The notes under the pieces were generated by a model. The model did not search any database. It was not told the DNA's origin and saw only the letters and a program-made list of their open reading frames with translations. Shown here piece after piece: positions 43,711 through 52,501 of a stretch of 64,000 nucleotides of DNA. The stretch is from Mycobacterium sp. E3251 (GTDB lineage Bacteria; Actinomycetota; Actinomycetes; Mycobacteriales; Mycobacteriaceae). The stretch is taken from positions 39,630 to 103,629 of the forward strand of contig NZ_LZJF01000184.1 of assembly GCF_001666835.1 (NCBI RefSeq), given 5' to 3'. Within the stretch, counting starts at the first letter, position 1. Each line of letters begins with the position of its first letter. The position numbers and the translations under genes are program-made.

Positions 43711-44754
43711 TCAAAGCCTCAGCAGGCGCTCGGCGTTGCGGTGGGCGATCTTCTCCCGATCGGCCTGGCTGATCGGCATCCGATCGAGAAACTCCCGGCA
43801 CGCCTTGATGTTTCCATAGGGATAGTCGGCGGTGAAGACGACGCGGTCGATCCCGATGACGTTGACCATCGCCAGGTAGGCGTTGAACGACAGGCTCCAA
43901 CTGGGATCCATTGCGCCGGGCCGCTGGCTGAAGAAGTCGCCGGCGAGGATGCCGCCGTAGAAGTTCTCCCGCAGGTACTCCTTCACGGTGCGCTTGAGGC
44001 CCGTCTCGGCCGGCGGAAACGAATAGTCGGTCCGCCATCCCATCCAGCTCAGCGCCTCGAAGTGGTGACCCACAATGACCTGCAACTGGGGGAACCGGTC
44101 GAACACCCCGCCGAGGATCAGTCGTAGGCAATGCAACCCGGTGTCGATGTGCCAGCCGACCCCGGCGGCCGCCAACCGTGCCGTTATTTTCCGATCAAAA
44201 CCGGCGTAGTAGGCGTCGATGACCGGCAGGGGCGGCAGGGTGGGATGCAAAAAGATTGGCACGCCGAGTGATTCGGCGGATTCGAAGACCGGCCAGAAGA
44301 AGGTGTCGTCGAGGTAGCGGCCGTTGACGTGACCGTTGATCAAGGCGCCCACGAAGCCGTGGTCGCGGACGGTGCGTTCGAGCTCGGCGGCGGCCACCGC
44401 CGGGTCGCGCATCGGCAGGGTGGCGAAACCGCGGAACCGATCCGGGTGCCTGACGATCGCGGCCGCCACCTCCTCGTTGGCCCGCCGCGCCAACTCGGCC
44501 GCCACCGCTGGTTCCAGCGTCTCGGGGCCCGGGACGGAGTGCGAGAGGATCTGCACGTCGATGCCCGCGGCGTCCATCGCGGCGAGCCGGCCTGCGCCCA
44601 GGTCGTTGATTCCCGGCGGCCACTCCCCGTCCGCTCCGGGCGAGCCGTAGCCCGCGTGCATCAGCAGTTCGGTCGCCGGATCCAGCCCCTGGTTGTGGTG
44701 CTCTTCGGCTATGGCCGCAAACCTGTAGTGCTCCTCGATACCGATGACCTTCAT
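43711..44754 (-). CDS. amidohydrolase-family (ACMSD/LigW-like) hydrolase or decarboxylase
   Basis: A 347-residue TIM-barrel metalloenzyme. It starts MKVIGIEEHYRF, a variant of the HxH metal site. It also has FRGFATLPMRDPAVAAAELER, PIFLHPTLPP, VIVGHHFEALSWMGWR, and VVFTADYPYG with the conserved Asp. Relatives decarboxylate or hydrolyse aromatic acids. The ATG at 44754 follows GGAGGAGA. It heads the six-gene operon with the molybdenum hydroxylase, so it may act on the same ring compound. Confidence 0.88.
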   Translation of the reverse strand: MKVIGIEEHYRFAAIAEEHHNQGLDPATELLMHAGYGSPGADGEWPPGINDLGAGRLAAMDAAGIDVQILSHSVPGPETLEPAVAAELARRANEEVAAAIVRHPDRFRGFATLPMRDPAVAAAELERTVRDHGFVGALINGHVNGRYLDDTFFWPVFESAESLGVPIFLHPTLPPLPVIDAYYAGFDRKITARLAAAGVGWHIDTGLHCLRLILGGVFDRFPQLQVIVGHHFEALSWMGWRTDYSFPPAETGLKRTVKEYLRENFYGGILAGDFFSQRPGAMDPSWSLSFNAYLAMVNVIGIDRVVFTADYPYGNIKACREFLDRMPISQADREKIAHRNAERLLRL

Positions 44755-44847
44755 CCGTCTCCTCCCATCCATGGACACCCACGAGACCGGGGCGCTCGGC
44801 GTTCACCGGGTACCAGGCGCGGGCTGCCCCCGCATAGTCTCGAACCC

Positions 44848-45567
44848 GTGACCATCCCGTACGACGATGCGCTGTGCGAGCGGATTCGGGGCCACCTGGC
44901 GGACCATGAGCGTCGCGAGGTGACCGACCCGACCAAGCGGCACGCGGCGGTCGCCGTGGTGCTGGTCGACTCGGCCCTGGGCGAGGACCGGGTCGACCCG
45001 GCGCCCGTGGAGGAGTGGAACGGTGACCGCCCCTTGCCGGGGGCCGGCCTCGACGGCCGGATGGTCGATGTGTCCGGCGGCGCGGCATTCCTGTTGTGCC
45101 GCAGGGCATCCCGCCTCACCTCGCACGCTGCGCAGTGGGCGCTGCCCGGCGGGCGGCTCGACCCGGGTGAGACCGCCGTCGACGCGGCATTGCGGGAACT
45201 GCACGAGGAAGTCGGCATCAGCCTGCCCGAGTCGACCGTGCTCGGGCTGCTGGACGACTACCCGACCCGGTCCGGGTACGTGATCACCCCGGTGGTGATC
45301 TGGGGCGGCGGCCGGCTCGATCCCCGGCCGGCGCCCGACGAGGTGGTGGCGGTGTACCGGGTGGGTCTGCACCAGTTGCAACGCGACGATTCTCCGCGGT
45401 TCATCACGATCCCGGAAAGCCCCCGCCCGGTGGTGCAGATTCCGCTGGGAAACGACCTGATTCACGCCCCGACCGGCGCCGTGCTGCTGCAGCTGCGGTG
45501 GTGGTGTCTGGAAGGCCGACACGACCCGGTGGGCGGGCTCGAACAACCGGTCTTCGCCTGGAGGTAG
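44848..45567 (+). CDS. Nudix hydrolase
   Basis: A 239-residue protein with a full Nudix box GGRLDPGETAVDAALRELHEEVGI at about residues 105-128 (G-x5-E-x7-RE-U-xEE-x-G). It lies in a CoA-pyrophosphatase-like context (RHAAVAVVLVDS near the N-terminus). It would hydrolyse a nucleoside diphosphate linked to another group, perhaps CoA or an acyl-CoA. The GTG at 44848 opens the protein; it is divergent from the amidohydrolase operon. Confidence 0.88.
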   Translation: MTIPYDDALCERIRGHLADHERREVTDPTKRHAAVAVVLVDSALGEDRVDPAPVEEWNGDRPLPGAGLDGRMVDVSGGAAFLLCRRASRLTSHAAQWALPGGRLDPGETAVDAALRELHEEVGISLPESTVLGLLDDYPTRSGYVITPVVIWGGGRLDPRPAPDEVVAVYRVGLHQLQRDDSPRFITIPESPRPVVQIPLGNDLIHAPTGAVLLQLRWWCLEGRHDPVGGLEQPVFAWR

Positions 45568-45602
45568 CGGTCGGTGGACGACCCCCGGGCAAGCCTGCCG
45601 GC

Positions 45603-46190
45603 TCACCGACGGCGGGTTCTCGTCTTCCTGGCCGGCGTGGACAGGCGGCGGTCGACGGCGGACAGCGCGCGCTCGGCCCACCGAATGTTCTCCTCCTCGA
45701 ACGCGATTCCGCGCAGCAGCGTCAAGTAGGGACCTATTCGCTGGGCATGGGCCAGGAAGTCCTCCTCGTCGCGGCCGTCGAGCATGCGCGCACGCAACCG
45801 TTCGTAGCGTTGCAGTTTGGCCGTCGCCCATTGCAGTCGTTCGACGATGGACTCGCGCACCGCCCGCGTGTCGCCGGCGTCTGCGGCCTGCACCTTGATG
45901 AGCAGTTCATCGCGGATCACCGACGGCTTGGGCGGCTGCGCGGTGAACTCCTGGATCGCCTCGCGGCCGGCATCGGTCAGCGAGAACAGGCGCTTGTTGG
46001 GCCGCCGCTCCTGGTGCACCACCCGCGCCGCGATGAGACCTTGCTCGGCGAGCCGGTCGAGCTCGCGGTACAGCTGCTGCGGCGTGGCCATCCAGAAGTT
46101 CGCGACCGAGGCGTCGAATTCTTTGGCCAGGTCGTATCCGGATGACTCCCCCTCGAGGAGGGCCGCCAATACCGCATCCCGCAGCGACAT
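45603..46190 (-). CDS. PadR-family transcriptional regulator
   Basis: A 195-residue regulator. The PadR winged helix lies at about residues 1-80 (MSLRDAVLAALLEGESSGYDLAKEF, FWMATPQQLYRELDRLAEQGLI, LFSLTDAGREAI). A C-terminal coiled-coil domain follows. It is divergent from an NTF2-like/F420 enzyme pair, which it probably controls, with 121 bp between starts. The ATG at 46190 is used; a GTG two codons earlier is possible. Confidence 0.88.
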   Translation of the reverse strand: MSLRDAVLAALLEGESSGYDLAKEFDASVANFWMATPQQLYRELDRLAEQGLIAARVVHQERRPNKRLFSLTDAGREAIQEFTAQPPKPSVIRDELLIKVQAADAGDTRAVRESIVERLQWATAKLQRYERLRARMLDGRDEEDFLAHAQRIGPYLTLLRGIAFEEENIRWAERALSAVDRRLSTPARKTRTRRR

Positions 46191-46311
46191 CGACACAGGC
46201 TACAACGCGATGAGTAGTCAACAAAGTGATTAATCGCACTATGGACATGCCGGGGCCTTCGGCATAGCGTCAACGGCACTCCTGAAACGAATTCACTAGG
46301 CGAGGTGTCGG

Positions 46312-46734
46312 ATGCATCCGTTCCGCAAGGCGGTCGAAGAACGCGACGAGAAGGGCATCCAGGCGCTGCTTGCCGACGACGTGGTGTTCACCAGCCCGGT
46401 GGCGTTCAAGCCGTACGTCGGCAAGCCGATCACCGCCGCGATCCTGCGCGGCGTCATGCGTGTCTTCGAGGACTTCCGCTACGTCCGTGAGATCCACGAC
46501 GGGGGCGGTCGCGACCATGCGTTCGTGTTCGAGACCGGGATCGCCGGAGCGCCGGGGGTCAAGATCACCGGTTGCGACTTCCTGCACTTCAACGACGACG
46601 GCCTCATCGACGATTTCGTGGTGATGGTGCGACCGCTATCCGGCGCGAAGGCGCTGTCGGAGGCGATGGGCGCCCAGTTCGACCGAATCCAGCAGGAGGC
46701 GCTCGAGCTGGCCGACGAGTTCACCACCGCGTAG
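46312..46734 (+). CDS. NTF2/SnoaL-like domain protein
   Basis: A 140-residue cone-fold protein. It starts MHPFRKAVEERDEKGIQALLADDVVFTSPVAFKPYVGK and includes ILRGVMRVFEDFRYVREIHDG, then CDFLHFNDDGLIDDFVVMVRPLSGAKALSEAMG. It resembles SnoaL-like isomerase/hydrolase folds. It is 11 bp upstream of an F420-dependent enzyme gene and divergent from PadR, so the two enzymes likely share a pathway. Confidence 0.82.
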   Translation: MHPFRKAVEERDEKGIQALLADDVVFTSPVAFKPYVGKPITAAILRGVMRVFEDFRYVREIHDGGGRDHAFVFETGIAGAPGVKITGCDFLHFNDDGLIDDFVVMVRPLSGAKALSEAMGAQFDRIQQEALELADEFTTA

Positions 46735-46745
46735 GAGTAGCGAGC

Positions 46746-47783
46746 ATGCGAATCGGATTGGGCATCAACTACGCGGGCGGTTTCAAGGACGTGGCGGCCG
46801 AAGTGGCCGACCTCGAGCGCGCCGGACTCGACATTGTCTTCGTCCCCGAGGCGTATTCGTTCGACGCAGTGAGCGCGCTGGGCTACCTGGCCGCCAGCAC
46901 CGACCGGGTCGGGCTGGCCTCGGGGATCCTGCAGCTCTACACGAGAACGCCGACGCTGACCGCGATGACCGCGGCCGGCCTGGACTACGTCTCCGACGGT
47001 CGGTTCACGCTGGGCCTGGGAGCTTCGGGCCCACAGGTCATCGAGGGCTTCCACGGTGTCCCGTACGACGCGCCGATCGCCCGGACCCGCGAGGTGATCG
47101 ACATCTGCCGCCAGGTGTGGCGGCGCGAGACGCTCACACACCAGGGCAGGTACTACACGATCCCGCTGCCCGCCGGGCAGGGCACCGGGCTTGGCAAGCC
47201 GCTCAAGCTGATCAATAAGCCCGTGCGGGAACGTATTCCGATCCTGGTGGCGGCGCTGGGACCTAAGAACGTCGAGCTGGCGGCCGAGATCGCCGAGGGC
47301 TGGCAGCCGATCTTCTACCTGCCCGAGAAGGCGTCGCAGGTATGGGGAGAGGCGCTGGCCGCCGGCCGGGCCAAGCGCGACCCCAGTCTGGGTGACCTCG
47401 ACATCTACGCCGGACCGGTGCTGGCCATCGGCGAAAACGTGGAACCACTAAGGGAATTCGTCAAACCGCACCTCGCCCTCTACATCGGCGGAATGGGCGC
47501 CAAGGGCAAGAACTTCTACCACGCCCTGGCGACCAAGTACGGCTACGGCCCGCAGGCCGATCGGATTCAAGAGCTCTACCTTGCCGGGGACAAGGACGGC
47601 GCCGCCAAGGTCGTCCCCGACGAACTCGTGCGGGACGTGAACCTCATCGGCAGCCGCGAATTCGTCAAGGACCGCGTGGCCGCGTTCCGGGAGGCCGGGG
47701 TTACCACGCTCAATGTCTCGCCCATCGCGTCCACAACCGCCGAGCGGATCAAGCTGATCGAGACGCTGCGCGAACTCGTCTGA
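46746..47783 (+). CDS. LLM-class F420-dependent oxidoreductase
   Basis: A 345-residue luciferase-like enzyme. It starts MRIGLGINYAGGFKDVAAEVADLERAGLDIVFVPEAY and has GLASGILQLYTRTPTLTAMTAAGLDYVSDGRFTLGLGASGPQVIEGFHG and PILVAALGPKNVELAAEIAEGW. These match the TIGR03559-like F420 subgroup with a longer insert. The start follows AGGAG in the end of the previous gene. It is the second gene of a two-gene unit under likely PadR control. Confidence 0.89.
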   Translation: MRIGLGINYAGGFKDVAAEVADLERAGLDIVFVPEAYSFDAVSALGYLAASTDRVGLASGILQLYTRTPTLTAMTAAGLDYVSDGRFTLGLGASGPQVIEGFHGVPYDAPIARTREVIDICRQVWRRETLTHQGRYYTIPLPAGQGTGLGKPLKLINKPVRERIPILVAALGPKNVELAAEIAEGWQPIFYLPEKASQVWGEALAAGRAKRDPSLGDLDIYAGPVLAIGENVEPLREFVKPHLALYIGGMGAKGKNFYHALATKYGYGPQADRIQELYLAGDKDGAAKVVPDELVRDVNLIGSREFVKDRVAAFREAGVTTLNVSPIASTTAERIKLIETLRELV

Positions 47784-47796
47784 CCGTCGGGCCTCG

Positions 47797-49020
47797 TCAG
47801 CCCTGGCGGTGGGCGCCTCGGCGGAGTCGAACCGCTCGAGTCACGGCCGTCAGCAGCGCCAGCGCCGCCATCACGGCGAGGATGGCCGTCGAAACAGTCG
47901 ACCCGACCGTCGTCAGAATCAGCGGCAGGCCGAAACCGATGTACGTCACCACGTAGAACGCGCCAACGAGCGCGCCGCGCAGGCGTTTTGGCGCCGCGGC
48001 CTCCAGGTCGATCAAGCCCTCGCGCAGACACAGACCGGAGGCGCTGCCCAGCACCAGGAACAGTGGCAGACCGAGCGCCGGCGACATGTCCGGCGGGGCC
48101 AGCGCGGTGACCGCGTAGCCGAGCGCGGCGAGCACCGCACCGGCGGTGCCGGCCTGCGGCCCCCACCGGCGCGCGCGGGCGAGCACTTGGATAAGCCCGC
48201 TGACCCCGTTGACCAGCAGCGTGGCCAGGCCGGCGGCCATCGGAGCCGCGAGCCCGGTGTGCACGCGGCTGGGGATCGCGATGAATCCGAGTGTCGCCGA
48301 AGCGAATACCCACGGCGCCAGCGGCATCGCCCAACTCAACGCCCGCGCCGCACCCCGCCCGCCGCCGCTCGACGGCTCCCAAACCTGGGTGGTTTCCTGC
48401 TCCGTGGCCCTCGCTCGCCCCGCGACGACGATCGCGACGGCCATCGCGGCCACTCCGACGGCGGCCGCGATCCCGAACGACAGCCGGACGCCGACCGGAC
48501 CCGCGCCGGCGATCAACGCTCCCGCGAACGGGCCGATCGCGAAGCCGGCCATCAACGCCGCGCCCGCGGCGGCCGCGCCGGCGGGGCCTTTCAGGTCCGA
48601 GGCCCACGCGGTGCAGGAACTCATGGCCAGCCCGACCCCGAGCCCGACTACCAGGCGTCCCAGCAGCAGAACGTCGTACTGCTGCGAATAGAACATGGCC
48701 ACCGTCCCCGCCACGGCGGTAGCCGTCCCCGCCAGTGCCACCGACCGACGCCCGAAGGCATCCGAGGCGCGTCCGCCGACGATCAGACCGGGCAGCAAGC
48801 CCAGCGCGTAGATGCCGAAGATCGCATCAAGGGTGGCCGAGCTGAGGTGCTGCCGAACGCTGAGCAAGGGCATCAACGCGACGAAGTGGTTGGCCACCCA
48901 GCCGATGGACAGCAACAACACCAGGACGGCGGCGAACGCGCTCCGGACCGGAGCCGGGCGGTCACCCATGTCCAGCGTGACCAAAGCCGACGGCGGAGTT
49001 GACCCGTTGGACCCGGACAC
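47797..49020 (-). CDS. MFS transporter
   Basis: A 407-residue, 12-helix transporter with the MFS loop GLLPGLIVGGRASDAFGRRSVALAG and a second half from about residue 220. The substrate is unknown; many relatives export drugs or metabolites. The GTG at 49020 follows GGGGAGG. It is convergent with the F420 enzyme gene. Between it and the next gene lie 200 bp without a visible gene. Confidence 0.83.
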   Translation of the reverse strand: MSGSNGSTPPSALVTLDMGDRPAPVRSAFAAVLVLLLSIGWVANHFVALMPLLSVRQHLSSATLDAIFGIYALGLLPGLIVGGRASDAFGRRSVALAGTATAVAGTVAMFYSQQYDVLLLGRLVVGLGVGLAMSSCTAWASDLKGPAGAAAAGAALMAGFAIGPFAGALIAGAGPVGVRLSFGIAAAVGVAAMAVAIVVAGRARATEQETTQVWEPSSGGGRGAARALSWAMPLAPWVFASATLGFIAIPSRVHTGLAAPMAAGLATLLVNGVSGLIQVLARARRWGPQAGTAGAVLAALGYAVTALAPPDMSPALGLPLFLVLGSASGLCLREGLIDLEAAAPKRLRGALVGAFYVVTYIGFGLPLILTTVGSTVSTAILAVMAALALLTAVTRAVRLRRGAHRQG

Positions 49021-49220
49021 CGGACGTTCCTCCCCTCGGGTCCCGGCGCGGTGGGGACCGACGAAACCTAAACGACGACGCGGACGTGGCAGTTATTCCC
49101 GTTCGGCAGCGAGATGCACGCTGCGCAAACGGCTGATTCACCGGCGCAATCGCACGGCGGGGTTTCAAATCGGTCGATTTGGTGTACTGATACCACTACT
49201 CGGCTCCAGGAAGGCAAACG

Positions 49221-49502
49221 ATGAAGCAAATTGCGGCCGCCACGTTCGCGATCGCCGCCGTGCTGCTGTCCAGCGCGTGTTCGGCCTCACAGGTCATCAA
49301 CACCGGCGGCGACACCAAGTGCAAGGACTTCACCTCTCAGGACGAGAAGAAGCAGAACGACGAGGTCAGCAAGATGCTGAAGGACAAGAACGGCACGGAC
49401 CCCGCCAACGCTGAGATCTCGGCCACCCGACTGTCGGCGCTGACGTACTGCCAGACGTTGGGCAAGCCGGACACCAAGATCTCCGACGCGCCCCGCGGCT
49501 GA
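49221..49502 (+). CDS. HdeA-like small exported protein
   Basis: A 93-residue protein. A signal peptide (residues 1 to about 20) ends SSACSAS, where the Cys may be lipidated although the lipobox is weak. The mature part resembles acid-stress chaperone HdeA: TKCKDFTSQDEKKQNDEVSKML and TYCQTLG, with two cysteines that likely form a disulphide. It would protect envelope proteins at low pH. The ATG at 49221 follows CCAGGAAGG. It is convergent with ctaD. Confidence 0.65.
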   Translation: MKQIAAATFAIAAVLLSSACSASQVINTGGDTKCKDFTSQDEKKQNDEVSKMLKDKNGTDPANAEISATRLSALTYCQTLGKPDTKISDAPRG

Positions 49503-49582
49503 CGGTCACTGCGGCGGTGAGCCGCACCTTCGGAACGCTCGCCGCACTGGCGCGATGGGGAAGCGCAGGTGCGCCGGCGAAA

Positions 49583-51319
49583 CTAGTGTTTGTCGGCGGC
49601 GTCTGCGTCGGCCGCCGCACTCACGAGTTCTCGGCGTCCCGCGTGTGCCTCGGCCCGCATCCGCTCCACCATGTGCGGGTAGTGCAGCTCGAAAGCCGGT
49701 CGCTCCGAACGGATCCGAGGCAGTTCGGTGAAGTTGTGCCGCGGCGGCGGGCAACTGGTCGCCCACTCCAGCGAGTTGCCGTGGCCCCAGGGGTCGTCCA
49801 CCAGGACCGGTTCGCCGTAGCGCCAGCTCTTGAACACGTTCCACACGAACGGCAGAACCGAGACGGCAAGGATGAACGCCCCGATGGTGGAGACGAAGTT
49901 GAGCGTCGCGAACCCGTCGGTGGGCAGGTAGTCGGCGTAGCGGCGCGGCATACCCGAAGTGCCCAGCCAATGCTGGACCAGGAACGTGGTGTGGAAGCCG
50001 ATGAAGGTCAACCAGAATTGCAGCTTGCCCAGCCGCTCGTCGAGCAGCCGGCCCGTCATCTTGGGGAACCAGAAGTAGATGCCGGCGTACGTGGCGAACA
50101 CGATGGTGCCGAAGAGTGTGTAATGAAAGTGCGCCACAACGAAGTAGGTGTCACTGATGTGGAAGTCCAGCGGCGGGCTGGCCAGCATCACCCCCGTCAG
50201 GCCGCCCAGCAGGAAGGTCACCAGGAAGCCTACGGAGAACAGCATCGGGGTCTCAAAGGTGAGTTGCCCCTTCCACATCGTGCCAATCCAGTTGAAGAAC
50301 TTGATGCCGGTGGGGACGGCGATCAGGAACGTCATGAATGAGAAGAAGGGCAGCAGCACGGCGCCGGTGGCGTACATGTGGTGGGCCCATACCGCGACCG
50401 ACAATGCCGCGATGGCCAGCGTCGCGTAAACCAGTGTCGTGTAACCGAACAGCGGCTTGCGCGAGAAGACCGGGATGATCTCGGAGATGATGCCGAAGAA
50501 CGGCAGCGCGATGACGTACACCTCGGGGTGCCCGAAGAACCAGAACAAATGCTGAAACAGGATGACCCCGCCGTTGGACGCGTCGTAGATGTGCGCGCCG
50601 ATGCGGCGGTCGGCCTCCAATCCGAACAGTGCGGCGGTCAGGAGCGGGAAGACCACCAGGACAAGAACACTGGTCACCAGAATGTTCCAAGTGAAGATGG
50701 GCATCCGGAACATCGTCATGCCCGGGGCCCGCAGGCACACCACGGTGGTGATCATGTTGACCGCGCCCAGAATGGTGCCCAGACCCCCGACACCCACCCC
50801 CAGAATCCACAAGTCGCCGCCCACGCCGGGGCTGTGCACGGCATCGGAGAGCGGCGTGTAGGCGGTCCAGCCGAAATCGGCCGCACCGCCGGGAACGATG
50901 AAGCCGCCCAACGCGATCAGCGCTCCGCAGATGAAGAGCCAGAACGACAGCGCGTTCAGCCGTGGGAATGCGACGTCGGGCGCGCCGATCTGCAAGGGCA
51001 GCACGAGGTTGGCGAATCCGAAAACGATGGGAGTCGCGTAGAACAGCAACATCGCCGTGCCGTGCATGGTGAACAGCTGGTTGTACTGCTCGTTGGAGAG
51101 GAATTGCAGCCCGGGCCGCGCCAGCTCGAGGCGCAAGAGCAGTGCCATCAGGCCGCCGATGAAGAAGAAGATGAAACAGGCGACCATGTACATGATGCCG
51201 ATCATCTTGTGGTCGGTGGTGCTGATGATTTTGTAGATCAGGTTGCCCTTGGGGCCCGTTCGCGCGGGAAACGGCCGGCGGGCTTCCAGGCCGCTGACCG
51301 GCGGTGCTTCAGCCGTCAT
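49583..51319 (-). CDS. ctaD: cytochrome c oxidase subunit I
   Basis: A 578-residue integral membrane protein with about 12 helices. Haem and copper ligands are visible: His in FTMHGTAMLLFY, His and Tyr in WFFGHPEVYVIALP, the His pair in WAHHMYATG, and the His pair in VVAHFHYTLFG. It is the catalytic subunit of the aa3 oxidase in the bcc-aa3 supercomplex. The ATG at 51319 follows GGAGGT. No other oxidase subunit genes are adjacent, so it may be a second ctaD copy. Confidence 0.96.
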   Translation of the reverse strand: MTAEAPPVSGLEARRPFPARTGPKGNLIYKIISTTDHKMIGIMYMVACFIFFFIGGLMALLLRLELARPGLQFLSNEQYNQLFTMHGTAMLLFYATPIVFGFANLVLPLQIGAPDVAFPRLNALSFWLFICGALIALGGFIVPGGAADFGWTAYTPLSDAVHSPGVGGDLWILGVGVGGLGTILGAVNMITTVVCLRAPGMTMFRMPIFTWNILVTSVLVLVVFPLLTAALFGLEADRRIGAHIYDASNGGVILFQHLFWFFGHPEVYVIALPFFGIISEIIPVFSRKPLFGYTTLVYATLAIAALSVAVWAHHMYATGAVLLPFFSFMTFLIAVPTGIKFFNWIGTMWKGQLTFETPMLFSVGFLVTFLLGGLTGVMLASPPLDFHISDTYFVVAHFHYTLFGTIVFATYAGIYFWFPKMTGRLLDERLGKLQFWLTFIGFHTTFLVQHWLGTSGMPRRYADYLPTDGFATLNFVSTIGAFILAVSVLPFVWNVFKSWRYGEPVLVDDPWGHGNSLEWATSCPPPRHNFTELPRIRSERPAFELHYPHMVERMRAEAHAGRRELVSAAADADAADKH

Positions 51320-51514
51320 CGATTACCTCCACGGGGCCCAGCGATCAAGCCGCCCAAGTATTTCGAGGCAGCGGCGAGCCGACCTAGGGTCAAACGTCCC
51401 TAAATTCGCGCGGATTTCGTGCGACGCGGCGCGGGAAGGGGAGCCTTTCCAAGGTCTGCGGCACCGTCGCGACCCGAAGGGGGGTGTTGTCCGCCGACCG
51501 ATGAGCGGCGAACA

Positions 51515-52480
51515 TCAATCGGCGCGCCAATCCGACACGCTCTGCAGCGAATTGGGCAGCTCGTCCTGCCGGACGGCCTGAGCGAGCAGTTCACCCAGCA
51601 GCGGACCGAATTTCATCAGGTTGGCGCCGACGAACGCGACGACGCGGCCGCGGCGCGCCACGGTCCAGCCGTCGCCGCCCGAGTCGAGCCACGGCGCGCG
51701 GATCGTCACGCAGTCCACGCGGCCCACCGGGTAAAGCGCCGGGAACAGCGCGCGCACCGTCGCAGGGTCCGGCACCTCCTGCCCGAAAGCCCACCGGCCG
51801 GTCCTGTCCAGCGGCAGACCGTAACCCTCGGGCGCCGACAGGCACGCCGAGCCGGTCGCATCGGCGCCCTCGTAGGAGAACCGAGTGTGCGAGACGAAGT
51901 GCATGCCGAGCGGGCCGAAGAGTTCCGCCGTCCGCACCCCGGCGCAGATCAGCACCCGCTCGGCCCGCAGCACCGTCCCGTCGGCGAGGATCACCTCGCC
52001 GTCGTCGGCGACCGACACGACGTCTCCGCGCCGGATTTCGACCCGCCGCGCCAACGCGGACAGTGCGCGGCGGACACGCAGGCTGCCGCCGAGCGGATCG
52101 AGCACACCGGCCTCCCACGGCGGGGCGGCGAATGGGATCCGCGTGGCGATCTCGGCGGCGTCCGCCCAGCGGAACTTCGCGCCGGCCTCCGTCATCGCCG
52201 CCGCGGTCTCGTCGCAGGCGCCGGTGGCGATGAACCCCTCCGGGCCCAGCAGCCGGCCCGCGCCGAGCTCGGCTTCCCAGCGCTGCCAACCGGTGCGGGC
52301 TTGCAAGGCGAGGTGGCACAGCTCGGGGCGCCGGTGTGCGGTCCGGAAGATGCGGGCCAGTCCCGTGGACTGCTCGCCGAACGGCCGGCCGCGTTCGAGC
52401 ACGATCGCCGACTCCCCGCACCGCGCGAGCTCGTAGGCGGCGGCCAGCCCGCACATCCCCGCGCCGACGATGACGATCAC
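51515..52480 (-). CDS. FAD-dependent oxidoreductase (DAO/glycine oxidase-like)
   Basis: A 321-residue protein with an N-terminal FAD dinucleotide motif (MIVIVGAGMCGLAAAYELAR) and ESAIVLERG, then GSLRVRRALSALARRVEIRRGD and VLICAGVRTAELFGPLGMH, the layout of D-amino-acid oxidase-type enzymes. The substrate is unknown. The GTG at 52480 lies 21 bp after the eis stop, so the two are likely cotranscribed. Confidence 0.83.
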   Translation of the reverse strand: MIVIVGAGMCGLAAAYELARCGESAIVLERGRPFGEQSTGLARIFRTAHRRPELCHLALQARTGWQRWEAELGAGRLLGPEGFIATGACDETAAAMTEAGAKFRWADAAEIATRIPFAAPPWEAGVLDPLGGSLRVRRALSALARRVEIRRGDVVSVADDGEVILADGTVLRAERVLICAGVRTAELFGPLGMHFVSHTRFSYEGADATGSACLSAPEGYGLPLDRTGRWAFGQEVPDPATVRALFPALYPVGRVDCVTIRAPWLDSGGDGWTVARRGRVVAFVGANLMKFGPLLGELLAQAVRQDELPNSLQSVSDWRAD

Positions 52481-52501
52481 GCGATCGGCATACCCACGCG
52501 G

